DNA of 60,500 nt from the NCBI GenBank assembly GCA_903813345.2, contig CAIIXF020000012.1, positions 26,178,184 through 26,238,683 on the forward strand, in the 5' to 3' direction. Source of the stretch: Owenia fusiformis. Taxonomy: Eukaryota; Annelida; Polychaeta; Sabellida; Oweniidae. Position numbers and translations under genes: made by a program. Below the pieces are notes generated by a model. That model worked only from the letters and a program-made list of their open reading frames with translations, did not search any database and had not been told where the DNA came from. This document shows positions 35,870 to 46,799 of this stretch, piece after piece. Positions within the stretch are counted from its first letter, which is position 1; every line of letters starts with the position of its first letter.

Positions 35870-36885
35870 GTATATTCAAATTAAAATAAGTTGATCCTTA
35901 AATTATTATTATAGTTTTAACATATTTTAACTTATTGTTGGAGTTTCAAGTTCAGTTGATTTGATTGGTTGATTCTGTGGTTGTCAAAGCAACGCGAGTA
36001 GCGCTAAGGCGGGCAGGTGAAATAACTGCAGTATATTCGCATGTTTTAAATGTTTTAAGAAGAGATTCTATCATGTTTATGACTTAAAATGGATGCTTAA
36101 ACATAGTTATAACTATAAGCCTGAAATTCTTTGCCAATTTATCAATTTATTCTACATAATTTCCTCCATTTTAGACACAAACTCTTTGCCTCTTGAACCT
36201 TCTTCAAATACTTCACAGAATTCTTCTTGACTCATTTCCTGACGTCTGTTTTAACACATGTGAACGTATAGCATGAGTATTCTCTAATACATGGCCTCTT
36301 AAGTCCCGTTTTGATTCAGCAAAGAAGTATAAATCATTGGCGTTAGGTTTGGTGAATAAGGTGGATGCTTGAGTTGCTCTAATCTCAGCTGCTCAATTTC
36401 TTTAGTGATTATGGCAGCAGTATGGGAGGGGGAATTGCCCGAGTGGAAGAGAAATTGCATCCCGGGTCGCTTTCTATGTAATGCCTGCATTAAGTCATGA
36501 AAATCCCATTGAATATCATTAAAAAAGCATTTATTTGACTTTTATATCATAAAACAAAAGAATAGGTGAATTTTATCATGGAGATGCACCAAGAAAGCTT
36601 TAAATATGGAGTTAAAATCGGTTTGCCATGCTAAATGTAACACAGAAACTACTGCGGTTATTCCATGTGCCCCGCCTTAGTGCTACTTGCGTTGCTATGC
36701 CAACCACAGAAATAACAAATCAAATCGCCCGAAGCTGAAACTCCAAAAGTAAATTTAAATATGTTTAAACTATAATCCCTGCAAATTTTAATTAAATCCA
36801 TGAATAAATAAAAAAGTTATGACATTATTATCTTTATTTCCTGAACACCCTGTATATTCAAATTAAAATAAGTTTGTCCTTAAAA
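35870..36885 (-). mobile_element. Degenerate mariner-type element
   Basis: Long inverted termini: the left arm from about 35905 (ggagtttcaagttcag...gctaaggcggg) pairs with 36670-36790. The right end reaches TGAACACCCTGTA, a mariner-like tip; the left tip is missing. A minus-strand remnant near 36299-36490 reads SPSHTAAIITKEIEQL...HPPYSPNLTP, matching the conserved C-terminal part of mariner transposases, but the usual HDN is changed to HSGN and stops follow, so it is inactive. A ~30-bp direct repeat (tatattcaaattaaaataag...tcctta) flanks it at 35870 and 36852. Confidence 0.75.
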
Positions 36886-37260
36886 GTAGGTCAAATCGTC
36901 AACTTGCAGACGAATGTTGAATTCGAGAATGCCACCCTATTCACAGCCAATGATCTGAAATTAGTGAGTATAAATGCGGAGATCTTAAAAAATAAAATCA
37001 AACTGAAATTATGTTAAGTTTGTAAGGTCATACACTTTATTTAGTCCAAGAGTAATCCAAATCAACTATATGGTGAAGATATCAACAAAATTACACTCCC
37101 TATGTGGCCTGAGCATATTGAAAAGGAACTAAAGGCTGCAAAGTCAACATTCCTCTGGATTTTGTTGATACAGTCATAGGATCTGACATCACTTTTATTG
37201 AAGCATGTCAAACACCTTTTAGGACACCAGACTATTGAAATAATCGAAAAGAATCAACTG

Positions 37261-37796
37261 CACTGGTGATCCACTCGATTACGCTGGTTACCAAAACGAA
37301 CCGTTTTGGTAACAAAATGTCGGAACGTCGAAGGCACGATTTTTCTTTTTTCCTTATTTCACGCGTTGTAGGCAGAATCCCCACGACGTTTTTTCTCACA
37401 ACGTACATCAGTATCATATATTTTAGAAAATGTACATGTTTGCGAAAAAATAGCTCAGAGGACAACAGAATCGTCGATTTACTTCCTCACTTAAGTTACA
37501 TAAACGGTTTTTCGAAAAACAGTTAAGATATGCACTTTTAACCCAAACCGTTTATGTAACTTAAGTGAGGAAGTAAATCGACGATTCTGTTGTCTTCTGA
37601 ACTATTTGTTCGCAAATATGTACACTTTCTTAAATATATGATACTGATACACGTTTGTGTTAAAAAATGTCGTGGGAATTCTGCCTACAACGTTGAAAAT
37701 AAAGAAACGAGAAAATCGTACCTTCCGGATGTTCCGACATTTTGTTACCAAAACGAACCGTTTTGGTAACCAGCGTAATCGAGTGGATCACCAGTG
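37261..37796. mobile_element. Long palindromic (foldback) element, copy 2
   Basis: Close copy of 27446-27982 with the same ends (CACTGGTGATCC...GGATCACCAGTG) and palindromic arms. AACTG is duplicated on both sides (37256-37260, 37797-37801), different from copy 1, so it inserted independently. Confidence 0.85.
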
Positions 37797-38639
37797 AACT
37801 GCACATACATGTATTTTCAATGGCTTTTTATAGATTATTTGATAAATTTCATATTAATTAAAGCCATTCATCAAGTGTTTTTTTATTGGCCCCGAGTCAC
37901 CTGATTTGTTGTTGCCACGGCAACATTTGTCGCAAAATATTTTGTTGTACTAAATATTTTTTGCTCATTAATTAGTCATTGTATATTGCACATTCCTTGA
38001 AAAGTTCAAGAGAATATAAAATTCTTAGAGATATTATGGGAATTTTATATTATCAACTCTCTCGTATGGACATGTATTGATTTAAGCTTAGAAGCTGTAA
38101 AAGTATGTAAATGATAGCGGGATATCTAAGACAGTAGGATTTAGATATACGTTGACCTTGTTATTTAGTGTAAGCTATAAGCATAAGCTATAAGCATAAA
38201 GACTTTGCAAGTTATTAACGAAACACTTGTTTCCCCTCTTGAAAACGACATCAAGTATGACAATTAAATGTATGGTGTATGTCTAATGCGTGCCATGTAA
38301 TTTTAGTCTCATGAAAATACACGTAAACCAGAAGAACCTTAACCTAGAAATAATACGAATTTAAAACTATCATTTTAATCCATGAGTGAATATTGATATC
38401 CTCATGTGTGAGCACACCGAATGAGTGAAGATATTTATATCCATGAGTGATAATATATAATTGATATTTTTGATAAACAATAAGAGTGTCCTTTTATCCC
38501 ATGGAACGAAGTCATCATCATCAGCGAAAACACCATTAATGGAGCTGAAAAAAATTGAAAAATGTGAAAAAAATAGAAGAAAATGTTGAATTTTTTAGGG
38601 GAAAATTGTTTAAAAAACGTAATAATGTAAAAAAGCTTT

Positions 38640-38768
38640 TTTTTAAATCAAAACCATCGAATATCACTTTTAAAACCATCGAATATCACTTTTGAAGCTA
38701 TCGAATATCACTTTTAAGAAGTGATATTAGATAGTTTAAAAGTGATATTCGATGGTTTAAGATTTTTT
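38640..38768. repeat. Inverted and tandem 'catcgaatatcactttt' hairpin
   Basis: Three direct copies of 'catcgaatatcactttt'-like sequence near 38645-38715 are followed by two inverted copies to 38760, giving a strong potential hairpin with a very short loop. It belongs to an AT-rich stretch without genes (37800-38900). Confidence 0.7.
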
Positions 38769-38869
38769 TCGCTAAATATGATATCTTGATCCACATATGA
38801 AATATATCTTCACGTGTTATTCAATCTATATCCTTGTAAACATGGGATAAATGTAATGTAAATGTACCA

Positions 38870-39160
38870 TTCCATTTATTTCATTCCAGTACCATTATAC
38901 AAGCATGTTGAACGAAATTACATGTAAACAGATACTCGATAATGAAAAATTATATTTTCAACAAATCATATGTACAATTATTGAAAAATAAAACGTAAAT
39001 TCATTAATAATCGATTCCAGTTATGTATTAACCTTCCGAAATATTGTTTTACACTTAAACATACAGGTTTTCATGTTCGTACTTTATGTACATGTAGCGA
39101 CGCCGCTGCGTCATATTATACTTCGATATATATGTTGTCCTTGTCCTTCATTAGGTTGAT
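38870..39160 (+). other. Orphan copy of the gene B upstream flank
   Basis: The blocks 'gatactcgataatg', 'tcgattccagttatgtatt', 'accttcc.aaatattgtttt' and 'catgttcgtacttt.tgtacatgtagc' occur in the same order as at 22245-22455 upstream of gene B. No ankyrin exon follows; instead the 3' end of the glucan-binding gene starts at 39220. It looks like the 5' edge of a third duplicated unit whose gene is gone. Confidence 0.65.
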
Positions 39161-39219
39161 ATTAAACATCCGGGGCCTTTACGTCGTCAGTGCACGTGGG
39201 CTTATATACCCAATCAAAA

Positions 39220-42200
39220 TCAAGCTTTCATCTTCCAAACTCTTACGTAATCCACCTGCATCGCAGCATCTTCGCCCTCCCATGTTGGGTACCAATTATT
39301 TCTTTTGAACCAGAAGTCTTTGGCTGCAGTAGAGGATGTATCGGACCAAGGTTTGCGGTAGGGGGAGTTTGTAAAATCATCACTAAAGAATCCATTGGTA
39401 CCCCCTACTGCCACTCTCATCACCAGGTAGAACTGGAAATAACAGCGAAAAATGATGCAATTTAAAATAAAGATAACACTTTTTAAGATAAATACACATA
39501 AAGGTCACATTTTATTGGAAATGGATATTTATTTACTCCTAACTGCAGTAGATATTGAGTTAAAGGTACCTATCACTGCATATTTTGTGTTCTTTTGTTG
39601 TGCTATTATTGCTGGATATGACATTCCGGGCCCGTAGCCAGGATTAACGGAGGGGTCATATTTTAAAAAATGCCAGGGGGGTTCACTTTTGACAATTCGG
39701 CTCAAAAAAGTGCTCAGAATGGTGAAATACTGCATGAATTTGAAAGAATTTCTAGCCGAGGGGGTATTCCCTCGAACCCCTCGGACACCCACCCCCCTGG
39801 ATAAGGGCCTTAGTCTGACCGGGAGACCAAATATACTCACTGGTTTATCAAAAGGAGCCATTTTGTTAGGACTGTTTTGCCAGGGATTTGTCTCTGAACC
39901 GAACCGTTGGTCCCATCCGCCAAAATTAAAGAAACCATTTGGTCCGGGGTCAGCGGTCATTATGCTCTCGCCATCTATCCAGAACCTTTAAAGATATGTG
40001 CATGAAATGTCAATTTTAATGTAATCATGAAATGTCAATTATAACTCAAAACGAGTTTAGCCCGACTTCAATGGTATAGTAAATCACCATCTTTGGTTAG
40101 AATACTCTAACTTGGAGACGTATAGGTATAGAATGACTGGGATTATTGACAACGATAGACTATTATTTTCGGTGGATGGATGTGCTCGGTAGCGGTGATG
40201 CTGTCAACTGACTTTGATGCAATGTTTCATTCCTAAGAATACCAAGGTTTAAAGATTGCTCAATTAGTAAGCATGTATGACATGTGAAAAGCGATGAATG
40301 CACCTTTTGTAATTTTTTAAGTATCAATAAGGGTCAGAAATAGCCATGAATTGTAGAGGGAAATCACTTACTGGATAGAATTTTCGTCCCATTCCATTGT
40401 ATACGTGTGGAACGAATCGCCGAAAGTTCCAGATGTCAAGGTCCTATATCAAAACACATCACAAATAATTTGATAATACTGAGTACGCACGTGCACACAG
40501 GTGTAAAGGACATTTCAAAGGCATACATATCCGACCTTTTGTTTAGGAAGGGCTTTAACCCGGGTCCACGTTTCGAAGTTGAAGTTTTAGTTTTTTTTAG
40601 TTTAAAATAGTTTATTTTTGTGTCACTGACATTACAATATACATATAAAATACATAATAAAAACAACATTTTGTAACATCACCAGCCGGTGCCGACTTAT
40701 GAGACACAGTATACATTATATCTGAGTGTCACCCATTACTACCCCCAATGGGCAGCTTGGGTCAACACTCATAAAGACAGAGACAAAAAATGTCCCTGGT
40801 AAAAATTTATACATGATTAATAACCAATGATATAAATTCAGTCTGATTAATCAGTTTGGCATAAATAAATAAGCAGTTCATGGAATGATATTGTCAATCA
40901 TTATTAAATACATATATTGCACTAAATGAGAGTAGCATGTTGCATATGGTCAAAAATTACAATAAATACAAATATCGCACTAAATGTGAATTGTATCATG
41001 CATATGGTCGAAGACTGTTATAACAATAAATTCATATATTGCACTTAATGTAAGTAGCATGTTGCACTATGGTCAAATATTACAATAAATATAAACATTG
41101 CACTAAATGTGAAATAAACAATCGGTTGAAGACAAATATTAAAATAAATACATGTATTGCACTAAATGTGAGATGCATATTGCATGATAAATACATATAT
41201 TGCACTTAATGTAAGTAGTATATTGCATATGGTCAAATATTACAATTAATATGAATATTGCACTAAATGTGAAATACATAGTGCATATGTTTGAAGACAA
41301 ATATTACAATAAATGCATATATTGCACTAAATGTGAGATGCATATTGAGTAATAAATACATATATTGCACTAAATGTGATTTGCATGAGCAGTGAATAAA
41401 TAAAAAGAACCCCATAGATAATATACACCTCTGCAGTAGTGAATTGAGACCATCTTCCCCAAGGTTGATAGCTCGAAGCACTAAAAAGAGGCATCATAAA
41501 ACCAAGGAGTTTCTGACTAGATACATTTTAAATAAATATTTTATAAAGGGAACTTAGGTGACATGCATACTCATTTAGTGATTATAGCCTATCAATATTA
41601 AGAGATCTCTTATTGCACATATTATAAAGCTCCTAATGGTCTTTGGAGTGAAGTACAATTCATAATGGAGACAAAAAGAAGTGTAGAATTGGCTGATGTT
41701 ACATCTAAATAAGGCAATTTCTGTTTAACATTTTCATAAAAATCACATCTTAGATCATCATAATGGCTACATTCTAATAAGAAATGCTTTTCATCTTCAA
41801 TACAATTCATGTCACATAATAAGCATTTCCTTTCGTGTAATGGTATACCTGTGTAGCGCCCTGTTTCAATTGCTAAGGGTAAAGTACCAGTTCTGAATCT
41901 AGCGAGTGACCTACGGTGATGCTTTGGTAGGGCCAAATACCCTTCCTTGCACACACCATATTTGTACAGTCTATATTGCCTCAATTTATTGCCATTAATT
42001 TCATTATTTCTATCATCCCATATGTTATGGATAAATTTATCAGAATTTCGAAGAGAGTTAGTAAACTGTTTTAAAATGTCCTTGGTATGACCAGTGAAAT
42101 TTATATTACATGTATTTAACATTGAATTAACTTTAAAGTCCCAACTGCTTTTCCGTTTAATGGACCATTCATGTATTTTAAAATTCAGCCTATTCTGATT

Positions 42201-45200
42201 CATGGACTTCAGTTTAATGAATAATCTAGCACATTCCACCTTTTGTTTTAAATGTGGAGTGTCCCATCCGAGATCTCCTCTAACAGCCTCATTACTAGTG
42301 CGTTTGTTTACACCTAGAAAGAACTTGCCAGCTTTATTTTGAACATTGTTCAGGCATTGATGTTGGTTGAGGCCAAATATAGATGAACCGTAGTTTAGTA
42401 TAGGCTGGACTAAAGAGTCATATAGCTTGTTGTAAACTGCGAACTCCATACCCCCAGTTTGCTTGTATTTGCTGATAATTACACTCAGGGCTCTATTTGC
42501 CGATTTTGCAATTTCTCTGGCAGAGTGTGTTGAGTCCACATGCTCTTGGAGCCAGATCCCCAGATATTTATAAGTGTCTGTATAATCCAGATCAAAGTCC
42601 CCACATTTAAAAGCAAAGTCTGACCTAGGATGTGATTTTGGGCGATAATGCACTATTTTAGATTTTCGAGGGTTAATTAGAAGTCAGTGTTTCGAAGGTG
42701 GTATACTTACTTTTCTCCATATGTCAAGTCATATCGGTCCTCACAGCAAAATGGCCCCCAGTGCATTGTAGAACCAACATTGTCAATGCCCTTTGAATTA
42801 CCGCCACTATCAACCAAGAATCTGTTTCCTACCAGAGTCAAACAAAAATGGTTGTGTCAGTTTTGGTTTTAAAATATATTTTTCACTTTTGTTTTATGGG
42901 TGAAAGCAGTCAGACCCCTGATAATAAAACTATTGATCGATAGAGAGAGAGCGCTGATACATTCCATAATATTTTAAAAAGTCAGGCTTTGTATATATAG
43001 ATAGGTTTCATATTATGTACTTTGTCATTGTTACTCCCTGTGTATTCCTTAAAAACCTCAGATAATTTTGGATGAAGTGAAACATTTGAAAAACGAACAT
43101 TTCAGAAAAATCCAACGAAAATGAAAACGTTTTGGAATTATAGTATTGTTTAACTAAACAGACATGATATATCATAAATCACAGAACGGGATTTCTAAAC
43201 ATATCTCGCGTCAAAAAAGATAAATCCTTACCTCTTGCTTCAACGAGATCAATCTCGCCAGATGCTGGCCAACTGCCGTACTCTTCATAATTTGGTAACA
43301 ACATTATTGCTGAAATATAATGTTAGCTTAGAAACCCGATTGAGCTGTCGAGTTGCGTAAATGGGTTTTGTAAAAACGCAGCGTCTTAGACTGACCATCG
43401 TAGCCCCGGGGATCGCGGTCTCCACACTCACACCCCTCCCGGCGATGATCAGTCAAGCTTCTGCCATCTAACCTACCACACACGCCTTGTTTTGTTATTA
43501 TATTGGGGATCATTGACATTAATTCAGAGGATAGAGCAACCGTTCTGATTGATACAGACGAGCCTAAGGGGCATGTCATGAGGTAGGTAATCTGTCCGTT
43601 GCATCGGAGTATCGAGTTCGTTTTTAGCTAGACATATGTTTTGAATTGAACAAACCTGGCCAAATCCAATCTCCCTGTGACATCTTGGCTCGCACCTCGA
43701 CTCGACCATAGGTGAAGTGGAACTTATCAACGCTCCTGAGAAGTGCAGACTGTATCGGGTTGATGTATCGAGTAGCAGATCCTGTTCTTTCACATCCCTC
43801 CCATAGGTTACCGGTACAAAGGTCCGATGGACTCGCTCCTAAAATCATAATTTCAAATATTAAGAATAAAGACAGATGATTTTTGACGCCTTTTCGACAC
43901 TTTAAATCGATCGCTATCATGGGCGGATCTTGGAACCAACAAGAAGGGTTGGGGGCAAACTTATAGTCTGAGAAAAAACTTCCGAATATTTTTGGGCCCT
44001 AAAAGCAAAAAGTGGGCCCAAATTTTGAGGCCCATTTTCTTCAAAATAAGGCCTCAGAAGGCCCATTTATGACCAAAACGGCCCACTTTTTAGGGCCTTA
44101 AGGCCTATTTTGGCTCAAATTCAGATCCGCCAGTGGCTATAAATAAGTGTAAGGCAATTCTCACTTCGTTAAAAATTACATGATTCAGACCGATGTAAGA
44201 TGGCATTTTAGTGTAATTTAAAAATATTCACACAAGAGGAGGAAATAATTCAGATTTTAAAGATGAAGCTATCTTCATGTAAAGATGAACCTCCAGGTGG
44301 TCCAGGTGGGGTGCACTACCATCTTTCTATGACACCGAACTCCGAATGCCAATGCACGCCAAACACCCTCCGCAAAAACTTGGAGAATATAACAATATGT
44401 CGCCACTTGCGGAAGAGCCTTGCGCACATAACACTACGGGGTACACCTACATGTTTTAAGAGAACCTGTACACTAACGAGTAGAATTATGGTCTCCTTCG
44501 TAGTATTGAGTTGTCCGATTGTGTATAAATATATAAGGGAAACAATTGTAACTCACCCCAGAGATTTAAGTTCGCTGATTGAAGTTTGTTATCCCCGATT
44601 TTGTCTTCAGTAAGAGTCTAAAATTGCAACAACAACCTGTTATACACATATCGTTAGGCTAACTTTTCAAATTCTTATCGTAATTAGACCCATAGCCAGG
44701 TTTGCCAAGGGGGGGGGGGGTTAATTCCAAGGAGTTCACATTTGACAAGTTTGGCACAAAATGCTCAGAATGGTGAAAACTGATAAAGTACAGGTAGTTA
44801 TACGAACTGTTTTTTGAATTGGATATCTATTTGAAAAGACGACTTACGGGTTTTATGTAAAGATTTCCATCCTTAGTGTAACTATTGGAGCGATTGTTCG
44901 TATAATATTGAAACTCCCAATTCTGAAAAATATAAATATACATGTAGGTATACCTTTCATACGTTTTATACAATATAATATTGGAACTATCAATTCTAAA
45001 ACCGGTAATTTAAATGTTCATGTCAGCCGATATCGGCAAAGTCAAGATGGATGTTTTCAACAGACTTAAGTAAGAGCACAATGATAAAATAACCCAAATC
45101 TGTTTAAATCCCCACCCCAAAAATCTAGTTTATGAAAATCCTTATTTATGAATACATTGTTCTTAGTCAAAGGTGCTCATGAAAAATGTTAGCCTACATG

Positions 45201-46531
45201 CATAGCCCAAGACTTGTTTTGTGACCTGCCATAACCATATAATTTTACGCACCCCACCACCGCCTGCAGTGATATCGTGTTGCCAGTTATCATAGTTGAG
45301 ACTATCAAAGTTATCCTCGAATATAAGACATGGGTACGTACTGCAACCCCCAGGGCTTGACGTTGGCGCTACAGTTGTACTACCTACAAAGGTAAATACA
45401 TATAAAAAGAAATAACATGAGTCAATTACTAACATTTTCTGATGAATCTAGCGTTTGTTTACGGACATTTATGAATCCCAGTAGTTAATGATAAACCGAG
45501 TCATTTTTCATTTATTATATAGGCTAAGTATTCCCATATTTTTCCCTAAATAATATATCTAAAGATTTGACGACCTCTTCTGCAAACGCTTCCTTGCGAT
45601 TTGTTCTAGATAGAGTAAATAAATTGCGACATTCCTTCTATGCTTTATCTATTGTGTTTTCGGTAGGCCTAACGAACGATAAAATTTCGATCGTTGAGAA
45701 AAGCACGAACACTGAACAACAAACGCATCTTTAGTTACCGTCATCATACGTCCATGACTGATCAAGCAACTGGTAACCACCCCCGTCTTTATTGACGTAT
45801 ACCCAATAATTGACTACGTCACCATTCATCAATACAACGCCTGTATTTTCATGTAACCATAAACCACCTACAAATAAACCGTTAGAAAATGGTTGATTAA
45901 AAATGTGGACACTACACACAAAAATTGATATACATGTATGGTATCAATGTTTTATTGAAAAGCATTCTGTGATTTGTCTAACTGATGTGAATTGACCAAC
46001 CTGAAGCTGAGTTAACGTCGAAGTTGTATTGACCTGGGGCCGTTCCTCCTAAGCCTGCGTTGATACTATAATGGTATCCGACTACTGTTATCCCATTTTC
46101 GTCTAAAATGAACATGTATTCACGAGTGAAGATGTAATACAGAAAGCTTCCTTCCGCTCGATAAATTCCGTAAACATTTTTATTCCTTTTTAAACAGCTA
46201 GATCATAGTTTTGGGCATTGAGAATTCGTTTTTCTTACCGACAGTCACACAAACGTAATTCTCAGAACGACTGATCACGCCCTTTGGTATTTTCTTAGCG
46301 TGTTTTACAGACTCTTCAGTTTTCCCCATCGGACACATGCACTCATATTTGCAATCTATTTGCGAAATATTTCCAAACATTATTCTCTAATTTTTAGTAC
46401 TTACCGGGAATAGAGAAGCTTATTCCGGGAGACAGAGCGGTGATAGTTGGTACGGGGACAACAAACTGTCCATTTGCAAGCAGGGCCACCGAGACCAGCA
46501 CTGTCAAGATTACCAGCATGTTTATATGACC
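39220..46531 (-). CDS. Secreted beta-1,3-glucan-binding protein/GH16 glucanase, 473 aa
   Basis: Coding exons (transcript order): 46405-46519 (ATG at 46519), 46001-46102, 45739-45867, 45253-45383, 44848-44922, 44557-44617, 43656-43838, 43232-43309, 42711-42828, 40372-40443, 39841-39985, 39220-39432; 1,422 nt, all in phase. The first exon has 5' UTR to 46531, and a 5' UTR exon ends at 46684 (ATCTAAG|gtaagg). Signal peptide MLVILTVLVSVALLANG, CBM39-like domain (about 20-115; GYHYSINAGLGG, GGLWLHENTG), Thr/Ser/Pro linker, then GH16: EDNFDSLNYDNWQHDI, WEFQYYTNNRSNSY, GRVEVRAKM, GEIDLVEARG, STMHWGP, final QVDYVRVWKMKA. The GH16 ExDxxE residues are all present (E284, D286, E289), so activity is possible; insect relatives that only bind glucan have lost them. 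Probably immune or digestive, secreted. Confidence 0.93.
39628..39830. repeat. Copy of the 'gcccgtagccagg' repeat family
   Basis: Shares 'gggcccgtagccagga', the G-rich tract, 'ttcacttttgacaa' and 'ctcagaatggtgaaa' with the elements at 20447 and 44688. Lies in the last intron of the glucan-binding gene. Short ORFs here run from intron into the exon and are not separate genes. Confidence 0.65.
40600..42680 (-). mobile_element. 5'-truncated non-LTR retrotransposon (LINE) in intron
   Basis: Minus-strand open frame about 42680-41622 encodes the C-terminal end of a reverse transcriptase protein: INPRKSKIVHY, YLGIWLQEH (thumb start), PILNYGSSIFG, and a zinc-knuckle CLLCDMNCIEDEKHFLLEC. The 5' part (endonuclease and catalytic RT core) is missing, typical of truncated insertion. 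The 3' UTR, 41620 to about 40600, holds degenerate tandem repeats of 'aatacatatattgcactaaatgtga' (40830-41400). Same orientation as the host gene. The intact 343-codon frame suggests a fairly young copy. Confidence 0.85.
43922..44131. mobile_element. Small palindromic MITE
   Basis: Starts GGCGGATCT and ends AGATCCGCC. The interior is rich in inverted 'gggccctaaaa/ttttagggcc' and 'ggcccatttt' motifs. No ORF. In an intron of the glucan-binding gene. Confidence 0.65.
44688..44790. repeat. Fragment of the 'tagccagg/poly-G' repeat family
   Basis: 'acccatagccaggtt', a poly-G run and 'ctcagaatggtgaaaa' match the elements near 20447 and 39628; the right end is missing. Confidence 0.6.
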
Positions 46532-46799
46532 CTGTAAAAGAGGAAACATAGTTGTATTAATAATACATTATACTTTAAATTCAAAGATACAAATTAAACT
46601 GAATATACTTGATTTAGGTTAATTTTATATGATATTAAATGAAATTATGATTATAATAATGAATGTTTGCAATATCCCCTTACCTTAGATGGTTGATATC
46701 AAAGTCGTGAATGAGTGAATTAAAATTGAAACTTCTTTTCTTTTAAGCGATCTTCTTCAATTATCGTCCTTATCTTCATCATAAATCTTATACTAGTAC

